Shown here: positions 31,274 to 42,234 of the stretch, one piece after another
Layout: each line of letters begins with the position of its first letter
Position numbering within the stretch: the first letter of the stretch is position 1
From: Coptis chinensis
Lineage: Eukaryota; Streptophyta; Magnoliopsida; Ranunculales; Ranunculaceae
NCBI GenBank assembly: GCA_015680905.1
Contig: CM027379.1
Location: 33,250,501-33,314,500 of the forward strand
Reading direction: 5' to 3'
Length of the DNA: 64,000 bases
The notes under the pieces: generated by a model
The model's database searches: none
What the model was told of the DNA's origin: nothing
What the model saw: the letters and a program-made list of their open reading frames with translations, nothing else
Translations under genes and position numbers: made by a program

Positions 31274-32754
31274 TGATAAGAGCCCAAAACTGTAGTTTTA
31301 ACCCTCAGAATGCATATAATTTTAGACCAATTATGTGAGTAATAATTAAGAGTTAACACCGACATTTGTTTTATGCATTTCGGGCTTCAAAGTCCATTAT
31401 GTGCAGAAATGTGCCACTTTAGCGAGATAAAGGAGCAAAGGTCGGTTACTAAGGAGTTTCGTGATTAAAGGCCAAGATTCAAGAAGACAAAGCCTTTCTA
31501 AAGCCAGGTCAAAAGCTGAAAAGTCGACGCGGGCAGAAACAGCACACAAAGTCAGCAGAACTTCCGAATGCCATATCTTTGGACTCAGACCTCGGAATGG
31601 GGCCTACCTTATGTCAAAACGACCGGCTCGGAAAGAGCTTTCCAATAGTCTAAGCCTTGATCCAATCAGAGTAGCAAAAGTGGACAAAAAGTCTGTTGAA
31701 GCCAACTGCAGCTGAGGAGGCCTTTTTGTACTGAAAGAATTGGGTTTTGGGCCTGATTCTCTGGCCTAAAACATGGCTCCAAGCCCATGCACGATTTTTG
31801 GATCTGAAAGTATAAAAACCAAAGCTTAACTCCTTGTTAATAGTAGATTTTTAGGTTAGAAAATAAAGGATCTTAGAATAGAAAGTAGCCATTAGAATAG
31901 CTTCTAGATCTAGATTTAATTGTTTTAATTAAGTTTAATTTCAAATCCAATTCTTGTTTTAGATTAAACTCTTAGAATCATTACTCTTAATTAGTTTGAT
32001 TAATAAAATAGCTAGTTGTTAATTTCGATTCTTGTCATTTACATTTGTGTTAGATCTGATTCATTTATTACTTGTTATTCAATTCTTAGTTATTAATTAG
32101 ATTTTAATTATTGTTTAATTTAGATTAGTAAATTTCAATTCTTTATATCATGTTTAGTTTAAATTTAATAAAAAATGATTGCGTAATGATTCTCGGCTAA
32201 ACCTCCATTAGAGGGGGTTGAGAAGCCTTGATGAAAGCTTGATTCCGACTATTGTAGAGTCGTCGTAATTTCCTTTCCACTCTAGAAACGATTAGTTCAC
32301 CATGAGAATGGGTTTAATCGTTCACATGCTAGTTATGAATTGGTAGGAATGCCATGTGTAATTAGGGATTAGGAAGAACCAATTGTTCTCAAGGGCAGTT
32401 CAATTCGATTACTTAATTATTTGTCGTTAATAGGATTAAGTAGAGTTAAGGTGGAATCAATCCCCCTCTAACTCCTTATCATAGAATCAACATAGCATTC
32501 CCTTAGTTGTTCTAATAGTTGACTAGTGCATCTTGTGGGTAGTTGCATCGTAGTCTAGTAGCCACTTCGTAAATCTCTCATTAGACTTTAAGAAGAATAC
32601 TTATACTTAGAAAACACAACATGCGGAAGGACTAGGAGTGGAACGAATCACTCTACTCCACTATATCTCATAGGATTGAGAGTAGAATTCTTTGATAAAA
32701 TATAGGCACTTAAAATATCATTTAGTTTTACTTACGTTTAGAGTTTCATCGCTT
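31274..32754 (+). repeat. 3' LTR of E1, 3'-truncated
   Basis: It matches 20132 onward to GAGTTTCATCGCTT and then switches at 32755 to a gag sequence. The terminal TATTTCGTAGGTAAAC...ATCA part is missing. Differences from the 5' LTR cluster near the start (20165 / 31305) and near 21257 / 32387. Confidence 0.88.
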
Positions 32755-33960
32755 CCACGGGTTAGAACACGAGTTACCTTACAAGCATCTACCCCGGATA
32801 CATTAAGTATGTAATATTTTTCATCATATAGGCGTCACCGACGATCAGGTTAAACTACGAGTGTTTTCTTTCACTCTAGCTGGTAATAGTCATGCTTGGC
32901 TTCTTTCACAAAAGGCCGACTTTTTTGATACATGGGAAAAGGTAGTGTTTTCCTTCATGAAAAAGTACTTTTCGCCAAAGAAAATAGAAGAGATAAGAAG
33001 CAAGATACAATTCTTCAGACAGAGTTCGAGTGAGATGTTTTTCGAAGGATAAATTCTCTAACCTACTCCATTCATGTCCTCACCACAAACTAGAAAAATC
33101 TACTGTTGTCCAATGTATCTTCAAGGGTCTTCTCCCAGAACACAAAGTAAACCTCGACATCCTGAGTAATGGTAATTTTTTGGAAAGAGGTGCAACTGAA
33201 GCCTTAACCTTTTTTGAAAACCAAGCTGAAAAGAGTACCCATTGGGGCGACATAAACAATTCTAAAACAGCCCAACCCAATACCTCTAAAGCTAGTGGGA
33301 TATTTGAGGTGAAATCAAATCCAAAAATTAAAACCTTAATCGAAACCCTCACAAGAAAGATAGATGCCCTCACAACCAAACAAAAAGACCAAAACCCTCA
33401 TTCTCTCATGAACATAAATACCTCACCATGCAATTTCTATCTAAGCTTAAATCATATAGATGCCACATGTCCCTTGATCACAAACCTATCATCACTTCAG
33501 CCAGAAGAAGTATGTGCTTTCAATGTACCAAATGCACCATGAAAACAACACCCAAACTTCGTATGGACCAACATTCCACAAAGCCAACCACCTCCAGGTT
33601 TCAAAAAACCACCAAATACATTTAGACAAGGACTAGGACAAGGTATATATAACAATCAGAACAAAGTATTGGTTCCATCCCAGTTTAACCAGAACTACCA
33701 AAACCCACCTATCAACAACCAAAGAGACCTAGTTCTAATTACACCATCAACTAGTGTTCAAAAAGATAAGTCCACCGACATAATGCTATTTGTCATGCAA
33801 CAACAAACCCAAATCCTAGCATCCATGCAACAATCTCTGAACTTGTTAGCCCATGATAAAACCCAGAAATGTGTGTTCCCAGGATAAGCTATTCTAAACC
33901 CTAAACCGACAAACACAGCCTTTGAAGCAACAAGTGACGTGAACGAAGCTGGAGCGCTAA
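32755..33960 (+). pseudogene. E2 gag, partial and broken
   Basis: Begins FHGLEHELPYKH, then LRVFSFTLAGNSHAWLLSQ, TWEKVVFSFMKKYFSP, IRSKIQFFRQSSS; a frameshift near 33050; SCPHHKLEKSTVVQCIFKGL, GATEALTFFENQAE, SGIFEVKSNPKIKTLIETLT. A zinc-knuckle-like CNFYLSLNHIDATC at 33429-33470 has Tyr at the second Cys position. An Asn/Gln-rich linker follows (NNQNKVLVPSQFNQNYQNPP). It clearly diverges from the E1/E3 gag, so E2 is a separate subfamily. The protease block is absent after 33960. Confidence 0.8.
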
Positions 33961-35627
33961 AAACTCTTTCTTAATCATCCATCTACGAGGATTAATTCCT
34001 CTTTTCCGATGTATTCCTTTCCCAATCCATTTCATCCTTTGCTTTAAGGGAATACATCAATAAAGTAACCGGACCTCTCCACTTGGAGGGTGTGGTTGTA
34101 ATTGCCGGAGTCTTAAGTCCACAGTATATCTTGAGCATTCCACATTAGCACTTTTACTCGTCGTTTGAGTAGTGTATCCCTATAGCGCAAGTATACAATT
34201 TTTCTTTTCTTTATTTTACACTTCTTTTTAGAATAGCTTTTCTATTCCTGTCATTTACAATTCTTGTATTTATTTTCATTTATCTGTTTTCTATTTTACA
34301 TTTTCTGTTTTTACATAAGCATTTTTCTTTCAATCTTTACTTTTAACGCTTGAGTAGTCTTTCCTCTATAAAGAAGAGATGTGAAACAAAGCATAGGTGA
34401 GATAGTGATTGAGTGGAGGTGACTTATGGTTATTTTTCATGGTTGTTTAGCATGCTTCATCTTATATAAGCATGCTAAACCATGGGATGGTTGACAACTT
34501 GAGCCCTTTTATTTCAAAAGTTTTTTCCTTCTGTGGGCGATTTCTAGTTGTTTCGAGTTTCGTCTTATAATATAGTTGGAATGGCTTTAACTAGGGCTAA
34601 CTAGAGAGTAGGAGAGGAGAGACTAGATTATCTAGAAATAGAGCTAGTCCTCTTCACTAGATTTGCCTACTTGCAAAATAAGAGGTGGAGGATCTAGGGA
34701 AACCAAACCATGGGATGGTTCACAATTAGAATCACTTAATTTTAAGCACCGTCTATTGGGAGGATTACTTTCATCATAGTGATTTTTCTTAGTAAATTTA
34801 TAGTTTATATTTTTCTGTCATAGTATTTAGGAACATAAAAACCAAAAAGCCAAAAACAAATGGTTCTTTCTTTCTTTAATAAAATTGTTTGTTTAAACTG
34901 CGCTTATAATAGATGATTCTCAATACATCAATAGTTATGTGATTTTTCCAAAAACAAAATGGGCAATGGATTTACAGAGACCAACCCATAGAACAACGCA
35001 ATCTAGGGGCGGTTTGAGATCAGCTTTGCTTACTAAGGGTCGCCTATATCACTGAGCTATTTGCCCGGGTCAGGACATTCCATGTCTTGCTCAGTAAATC
35101 CCCCAACTCGCGTAGTTGAATCTCTTTCTGTCTAGATTGGGTTCACCACAGAGCCAACACGAAAGTTGCCTAAAATTATCTGTTATGGTTTGTTTTCAAG
35201 TAGTAGCATCTAGAGTGACAACTTTTGAGTACGAGTTTCTTAAAATATCTCTCCATAGTTTTCAAAACCAAAAGATATAAAAATGAAAAATATACGCCCC
35301 GGAGTAACCAAGATGATACCGGATTAACGTATAATTTTATCTTCTTGTCAAAACCTCTATATGGTTAGAGATATATTTTAATTAAGAAAACCAACTAAGG
35401 AAAAAAAAAAAAAAAAAAAGACGGGGCGTCTCCAAATGAAAATTAAACAAATAGAGTAACCCAAAGTGATACTATTCTCTGTTTAATTCTATCTTTTGCC
35501 TCCACCTCTCTATTTGTCTCAAGAATCTAACGTTAAAAGACTCAACTTGTACAAAATTTTCAAAATTTTTCTATCTTAAAAATCTTTTCCCTACTCAATC
35601 TCTCTCTTTCAGAAAAACTTTTCAAAA
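33961..35627 (+). other. E2 non-coding stretch
   Basis: Includes the conserved block GTAACCGGACCTCTCC (34066), also found in E1 at about 25540 as GTAACCGGGCCCTCC. It shows a direct repeat of AACCATGGGATGGTT (about 34471 and 34706), a SINE-like segment (next entry), an A19 run near 35400 and the first copy of the TCTCAAGAATCTAACGTTAAAAGAC motif near 35516. No gene is seen. Confidence 0.5.
34955..35075 (-). mobile_element. possible tRNA-derived SINE fragment
   Basis: The minus strand reads GGGCAAATAGCTCAGTGATA, close to a pol III box A (TAGCTCAGTGG), followed about 30 bases later by GCTGATCTCAAACCG in the place of box B. This is the layout of plant tRNA-derived SINE heads. Tail and target duplications were not resolved, so a chance tRNA-like match remains possible. 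Confidence 0.35.
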
Positions 35628-35930
35628 ATGTTTTTTGTAACAAATAAAAACCCTCCACCTAGCAAGACTAGATGGATCAGTTTCAATGATCGTGTGCAAG
35701 CACTTCCTAGAGAACTGCAGCTTAAGATATGGACACATATACCGAAAATCATTCCTAGTTTAGGGAAGAGTTCATACGCAAGTAAGAGACGAGCTATGAG
35801 AGAAGGCTGGTGCTTAAATTGTCAAACATCAACTTGCCCCGGTCTTCAACCTCATAGTGAGAATTCTATTTTTAAGGTTTTCATGTGCCGGCCACCTGCT
35901 TATCGAGCACAACTGAGGAGAGTAATCTAA
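35628..35930 (+). CDS. small unassigned frame of E2
   Basis: 100 residues, open, starting MFFVTNKNPPPSKTRWISFN. It includes LPRELQLKIW (F-box-like spacing, weak), a basic stretch KSSYASKRRAMREG and clustered cysteines (WCLNCQTSTCPG, later FMCRPP). It has no counterpart in E1 or E4. It lies between two copies of a motif (about 35514-35550 and 35965-35997) that in E1 lie only 260 bp apart with no frame between. It could be acquired cargo or a chance open frame. Confidence 0.35.
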   Translation: MFFVTNKNPPPSKTRWISFNDRVQALPRELQLKIWTHIPKIIPSLGKSSYASKRRAMREGWCLNCQTSTCPGLQPHSENSIFKVFMCRPPAYRAQLRRVI

Positions 35931-36527
35931 CCATCTGGTTAGGATTGACTCAAGTTTTCAAAAACTTCCAAGTCTTGGGGATCTGACTTAAAATGACCAA
36001 CCTTTTTAAAATTTCAGTCAATCTTATTCAAAACCCAAAAAAATTAATTAATTTTTTCCTTCTGTTATCTGGACATATTTCCCTACAGTTCTTTTTCATT
36101 TCTTTCCATAATCTGTTTTCCATCCACCGTTGGATGTGAGTATACTCTATACCGTTACTCTGTATTTTCGATGCTGATCGTTTTGGTACCTCACGAGTGA
36201 AGATCGGACAAGTAATAAAGCGCGTATCAGCTCTTGAAGTTGGCAAGGCATTAAGGACATTACTGGAATTCTTTGATTTCATTTGGGCTTGGGCCAACAT
36301 TTTGATATAACTTAAAAAAGGCACGTGCCATCATTTTGTATATATAACTCACGATTGCCTGGCCAAATTCATCTTCCCCAATTTTCCAATTCAACTCGTG
36401 TCCGCGCTCTTCTAGTTCGCGACCGCGACCTCACCCCAAAACACCACCATTCCACTTTTTTACAGCCTACTCCATTTTCAACCCCCATTCCAACAAGAAA
36501 CCCCAATTTTATCAATTCCTACTCCAA

Positions 36528-37570
36528 ATGGCTCGAGTTCTTAAAATCGCGTTGGAGCAAAATTTTGAACCCATCTTCAATTCTAATCTGTTTGAAGTGC
36601 ACTTCAAGGCTGATATTAGGAGAAGAGGATGGAAAGCTTTGGTTTTGTTGGGAGGTGCGGCTTATTCTCCCTCTCCAACTCTTTCATTCTACAATGGTAT
36701 GCTTAGAGGGGAGGATGACCGCTCGTTGGAGCTCACCGAAAGGTTGGTGAGTGGAGTTCTGGGGATTCCTTTGAAAGTTAATGATCAGATGGAACAGTCC
36801 CCAGATGGTAAAACCATCGACGTGATGATGGTTGAGACACTTCTTGAGGGGGTGAAAAACCCCAAGTCTCACTGCACGTTTCAAAGTTCGTTACGAAGGA
36901 ACCACCTCGCAGTATCTCAGTGGACAACCTACAACCTACTAAGCCTTCTGATATAGGTAAGGCGATGCTTCATATTTTATGGATTCTTCAAGAATAGAAG
37001 AATAACTTTTGCGTCGTCTCCTTTAACTTTGAGTAACTCTGTAGACTGAAGAAGTCAACCGCCCCTCTACTAGTGTTGGTCACTAGGATCATGCAACACT
37101 GGGGGTTCGATGCCACAGACGCCCTAGTGGAGGTCAGGGACACTACCACAGGTCCTATCTATGCCTACTACATCTAAATGTTTTGGTATCCACCTACCGC
37201 CAAAGCTGCCGAGCAAGCACGCTCGATTGAGAAAGTGGATTACTTTGTTGAAAATGTCACTCGATAGTTCACTCAGCCCATGGATGGAATTCACTTCCTC
37301 CATGGAGGGTAGATGATTCTGCATTCGTATCTCCACCAGCTCAGGAAAACTCAGGGGAACATTATAGCGGAATAGCAGACCATCAGAGAGGAACAGTGGT
37401 CATTCCAGCAGGAGAAGCGACGTTTTCCGCGCAGTGTCACTAGAACACTACAGAGCATCAGAGATGTGCTCCCGCGTAGTGACAGACATGCTAGGACCCA
37501 ATGTCAGCAAGGAGAAGGGTCTTCTAGACGTCGAGATGAGTCACGCACGGATTCTGCCTAGGCATTTCCC
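36528..37570 (+). pseudogene. ORF-A of E2, broken
   Basis: MARVLKIALEQNFEPIFNSN, then FEVHFKADIRRRGWKALVLL, LSFYNGMLRGEDDRS, LTERLVSGVLGIPLKVND, SHCTFQSSLRRNHLAVSQW, MLHILWILQE, PLLVLVTRIMQHWGFD, and a C-terminal charged stretch (EEQWSFQQEKRRF). Frameshifts at about 36945 and stops after ILWILQE, near 37175 and near 37267 break it. It aligns over its length with the E5 copy and more loosely with the E1/E4 copies. Function unassigned. Confidence 0.55.
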
Positions 37571-38136
37571 TAGTGTCCGTATAGTTGGATATATTTATTT
37601 TTCTATTTCTTTCTTACGTGTATGACGTTTAGTATAAGTTTAATTATATGTTTAATATTATCTGCTTGTTTTATTTTGTTTTCTTGTGGGAATTTGGTAT
37701 ATGAGTAAAAGGTAAAACAGATACATCATGCCAAAATTTTCCATTTTTTCTTTCATGCATTTATATATGTTTTCAAAAATACAAAAACTCAAAAAGAATT
37801 CATAGTAGAATAATTATCCATAGTATAATAAACCATGTATTTCTCGTTCTATATCAAACAACCCACGCCCCAAACTTATTTGGGGTGGCGTATTTTCATC
37901 ATGAAGAACAGCATATAGGTGCATCGCCGTTTTTGCTCATGTTTCTATGGTAATATATTTCCTTATCTCTTCATACTTTGATGACAAAACATAGTTCTAT
38001 TTGGGGATGGTATAGTAACATTTTGCAAAAACTTGGCATTTTCTATATAGTAGATATAATAGTACATTTCAAAATTTCAAAATTTTTTTTTTCTAGAAAG
38101 ACCAAAAATATTTTTCCGTTTAGTATTAAAAGGTCT
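37571..38136 (+). other. E2 3' UTR, first part
   Basis: Contains the polypurine-like tracts TTATTTGGGGTGGCG (37877) and TATTTGGGGATGG (38000). It is collinear with E5 minus strand to TTAGTATTAAAAGGTCTTGTTT, where LINE C is inserted. Confidence 0.65.
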
Positions 38137-38284
38137 TGTTTTGAAGCTATTTGAATGGGGACCATAAGTGGGGCGATTGGGTGTGAGATAACATAAGCTA
38201 TTTGAATGATACAATACTCCCCCATTTTGCTGCTATTATTTAAAAACAAGTTTTGCCAAATAAACTTATCCTCTCAATCTTCAT

Positions 38285-38510
38285 ACTACCTTCCTTTTCG
38301 GGTAAATTCCTCCACCGATTAACAGTGCGAGTTCCGAAAAGTTGGTGTTCCTCCACTGCTTTTGGGTAAAATCTTCCACTCACAATAGTGTGAGTTTTAA
38401 AAGCTAGGATAATTCGGCATTGCTTCTCCACTCTCTCTATTCCCAGGCTCCATCGCTTTTCAGGTAAAATCCCACACTGATACACAGTGTGTGTTATGGA
38501 AAAGTTTCCA
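38285..38510 (+). repeat. degenerate ~75-100-bp repeats in LINE C 5' UTR
   Basis: Three imperfect units start CTTTTCGGGTAAA, CTTTTGGGTAAAA and CTTTTCAGGTAAAA (about 38295, 38359, 38456). Each is followed by a CCACTGA-like block and a hairpin-like ACAGTGCGAG / ATAGTGTGAG / ACAGTGTGTG. Repeated 5' UTR monomers are known promoter units in L1 elements; the role here is inferred. Confidence 0.55.
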
Positions 38511-38632
38511 ATCATGGACCTTTATGAGTTCGAGAAGCCCAAACAAACTTTGAGCGAGTCACAGCCATAACATAACCTTTCAACCCCAAACAAGAATGGC
38601 GCTGAAGAAGCTCAATCAGGAACTCTGAGAGT

Positions 38633-39888
38633 TGTAGGAACCATTATGGTTGCATCGAATGACTACGAACTGCGAAAACCCATGCGCAACGGAATAAAGG
38701 GTTCTCACAGTTTGGTTAGAAATGATACCTTTAGATCAGCTGTGATAACTCTGAGAATCTAAGCTTTACGAATCAGCAACCTCTTGATCTTCTGTTGTAT
38801 TCCTATCCTTAGAATGGACGTTGTGTGGGCAACGATCTACCACCCTCTTCTTTCGCTTTTGGCCTCTCTCACTCACAAAATTGGAACCGATTTTTGGATC
38901 TACTTTTCTTGAGCAAAACCTTGAGAAAAAAACGGCCAGAGAAAGAGGTTTCTATTTATAGGCTATAACGGGGACCATGAGGATAAATTATGGTTGGGCC
39001 TCCTGATGGGCTTGGGCTTCCCATGTTCGCCCAGAACACACGGCCCAAGTCCATAAACAAATGGCTTATTCCACTAAAGGCCATTGTTGCACTACCGCCC
39101 TAATCCCAAATTACATGTTACGTTTATGGGCTCCATCTTATATGCTTGTTGATCTCCCCTTGTTTAAGATATCAAATGCCTGTTGATTAAGTCAAGTTAC
39201 TAACAACTACATTAATCAACTTCTTATATCTTGAGTAGTACCACTCAACTTCACTGTCATGTCGGATTAAATCCACCTGCAGGGTTTACATGACAATCCT
39301 TATGAGCTCCTCAAGGGGACATCATCAGCCCGACTTCGTGCGGGTCACGGATTCCTTCTATAATTAACAGCACACCTTACATATAATGTCATTACCCAAT
39401 TCATTGAGTTTGTTGATTCACAAATGAATCTCACTCATTGATGATTTAAAGCAATGTACAATGCACATAAGTGCCTGTTATTATATCCGGATTAAGTGGA
39501 CAAGCATCCATAATAACAGAGGTATTTGTTCTATTATATAGTCAGTATAAAGAGAAACAACCTCACTTGGTCCTGTTCAATACACACAAAGTGTACTAGT
39601 GTAATCCTGTAGTCAAGATAGACTAATACCATATTATACTACAATCGTACCAATGGTTTGTCCAAATCCATATAGGTTGTGAACGTTTACTTATACTTTA
39701 TAAGGTACTGATGATATGATCTTCTGTGTGTCACCACACACCATATCATCTACAACATAAAGTATTAGACATATGCATATAACTAATAACATATATAATA
39801 TGCATAACATTTGCCCATATGATTCTCATTCAAAATATAAAGAATTAGAGTTAATGCAAAAGTAATGCTTTTAGTATATAACACATCA
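38633..39888 (-). repeat. copia 3' LTR
   Basis: 1,256 bp on minus, TGATGTGTTATATAC to GGTTCCTACA. It differs from the 5' LTR by scattered substitutions and from the solo LTR at 5450 by more. Confidence 0.9.
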
Positions 39889-41221
39889 ATCTCGCATTTA
39901 TACTCAAAGCATTGCTTTTTAGTATACTACTAACAAATCTCCCACTTATAGTTAAAGCTATGCTGCCAAGCATATGATATTGGTATATCAGATGTCAAAA
40001 GACTAAAAAAACTAAGTAAGATGCCCCTTAACAAGCCTGTCAAAAGACTTAGCTATTAAGCTCTTTGTAAATGGGTTAGCTAGGTGTTCTTCTGATGCTA
40101 TCTTGGTAACATTATAACTCCTCTTTTTACGATTGATCGTATCAGGTGGTACTTGCGCTCAATGTGTTTACTTTCTTACAAGAAGTTCCTAAGCCAAACT
40201 GACTCTTTGGTTGCCTCAGTGGCTGCCACATATTCAGCTTCCATGGTGGAATCAAACATGCATTTTTGCTTGACACTCCTTTATACTATGGCTCCACCTC
40301 ACAAGGTAAACACACAACCTGAGGTAGACTTACTCTTGTCCCTATATGACTGAAAATTAGAATCTGTATACCCTAAGGGAACCAAACTATCTACATGGTA
40401 TACTAATATATAATCCTTAGTCCTTTTCAGGTACTTCAGAATATGTTTTACCACAGTCCAGTGCCCTTGTCCTGGGTTCTTCTGATATCTGCTAACCATG
40501 CCAACGACAAAGCAGATGTCTGGCCTCGTGCATAGCATGGCGTACATTAAGCTTCCTACAGCCGAAGCTTAAGGAACCACTTTCATGTCCTCTATCTCTT
40601 TTGGTGTCTTGGGACACATATCCTTTGATAGAGGAACTCCATGCCTGAAAGGCAAGAAACCTTTCTTGGAGTTTTGCATGTTAAAACGAGTTAACACAAT
40701 ATCAATATAGGTAGCCTGAGATAAGCACAACACCCTTTTCTTGCGATCTCTTATAATTTTGATCCCAAGGATGTGACCCGCTTCTCCCAAGTCCTTCATA
40801 TCAAATTGCTTTGATAACTATACCCTTATGTTTGACAACACTTTCACATTATTTCCAATGAGTAAGATGTCACCTACATAAAGCACAAGAAATACCACTA
40901 CGTTTCCATCAAATTTCTTGTACAAACAAGATGCTCTTGACCTTTTTCAATGAATCCTTTTGGTTGCTTCACATAGATGGTTTCCTTAAGACTTCCATTA
41001 AGGAAAGCTGTCTTGATAACCATTTTTTAGACCCACTTGCATCCAATGGGTTTTATACCATTGGGTGGCTCTATAAGCTCCCAGACCTGATTAGAATCCA
41101 TAGATTCCATCTCAGAATTCATTGCCTTTTGCCAAGATTCTACATCTCTATCTTAGAGTGCTTCATTGTAGGTCCAGGGATCAGGATCTTGGTTATCAGT
41201 GGTTATGTCTGAAGACATTCC
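39889..41221 (-). pseudogene. copia pol fragment: RT and RNase H, deleted
   Basis: Minus-strand blocks: WELIEPPNGIKPIGCKWV (RT entry), then a jump to IKTAFLNGSLKETIYVKQPK (the finger/palm core between is deleted), MKDLGEAGHILGIKIIRDRK, YIDIVLTRFNMQNSKKG, and RNase H with YAMLCTRPDICFVVGMVSRY, HWTVVKHILKYLKRTKDY, YTDSNFQSYRDKSKSTSGC. This order is that of Ty1/copia pol. Stops occur near 41034 and frameshifts elsewhere. A TAAGTGGGAGATTTG sequence near 39942-39956 is the usual copia polypurine tract, although it sits about 50 bp from the 3' LTR. Confidence 0.85.
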
Positions 41222-41860
41222 CAATCAAATCCACCTATCAGGTTGTCTATCAGGGTTTACATGACAATCTTTTTGAGCTCCTCAAGGGGACATTATCAAC
41301 CCGACTTCCTGCAGGTCACGGATTCCTTCTATAATCAACAACACACCTTATATACAATGTCATTACCCAATCTATCGAGTTTGTTGATTCACAAATGAAT
41401 CTCACTCATTGATGATTTAAAGCAATGTACAATGCACATAAGTGCCCGTTATTATATCCGGATTAAGGGGACAATCATCCATAATAACAGAGGTGTTTCT
41501 TCTCTTATATAGTTAGTATAAAGAGAAACAACCTTACTTGGTCCTATTCAGTACACACAAAGTGTACTAGTGTAATCCTATAGTCAAGATAGACTAATAC
41601 CAGATTATACTACAACCATACCAATGGTTTGTCCAAATCCATTTAGGTTGTGAACATTTACTTATACTTTATAAGGTACTGATGATATGATCTTCTGTGT
41701 GTCACCACACACCATATCATTTACAACATAAAGTATTAGACACATGCATATAACTAATAACATATATAATATGCATAACATTTGCCCACATGATTCTTAT
41801 TCAAAATATAAAGAATTAGAGTTAATACAAAAGTAATGCTTTTAGTATATAACCCTATCA
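41222..41860 (-). repeat. partial copia LTR inside the copia element
   Basis: The LTR 5' terminus is intact (TGATAGGGTT at 41860, minus), but the sequence stops about half-way and is followed by pol. It includes the palindrome and the CACGGATTCC block. Confidence 0.8.
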
Positions 41861-42220
41861 CCCATGCGCATACCTATCACGACTTCCAGGCGCATCAGCT
41901 TGACCCGTGCTCAACCCGCGCTCATAAAAAAAACATTGTTTTCAGATATCGACCATTCCAACTTTTGATCTTTTGACCTTTTGATCTTTTTGAACATATA
42001 GTAGATTACATCATGGAATAAAAACAACAACACGATACATACTGTGATTTAAATTACATCCACCATTAAACAAATACCGAAAAAAAATTGAAATTGAAAA
42101 ACATGCTGTTTTAACAAAATTGATCCATTTCTTTCCAGAAATCATTCTGACCATAATAGTTAGTCTAGATGCCTGCAAAACCATGTTAGAACAGTTCTAC
42201 ATCTACCAACAAATCTTCAT

Positions 42221-42232
42221 GCTCCGATACCA
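42221..42232 (-). other. copia primer binding site
   Basis: The minus strand reads TGGTATCGGAGC, two bases after the LTR. The usual plant copia site, complementary to initiator tRNA-Met, is TGGTATCAGAGC; there is one substitution. Confidence 0.85.
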
Positions 42233-42234
42233 AT

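Larger units (their letters stand above)
20132..32754 (+). mobile_element. E1: Athila-like Ty3/gypsy element lacking RT/RH/INT
   Basis: About 12.6 kb: 5' LTR 20132-21648, primer site, GC-rich leader, gag, protease region, an unassigned frame (24654-25445), ORF-A, ORF-B, 3' UTR, polypurine tract and 3' LTR from 31274. The 3' LTR lacks its last 35 bp or so and abuts E2 gag at 32755, so the right end was lost. I searched the interior for reverse transcriptase, RNase H and integrase signatures in all frames and saw none. The two LTRs are very similar, with few differences, suggesting a fairly recent insertion. The gag and PR frames carry several lesions. Confidence 0.85.

Noticed and set aside
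34955-35075. A functional tRNA gene
   Set aside because: Box-A-like sequence is present but no acceptor stem or cloverleaf can be drawn; a SINE fragment is the better weak call.
35628-35930. F-box protein call for the 100-residue frame
   Set aside because: Only LPRELQLKIW is suggestive; the remaining F-box positions do not match.
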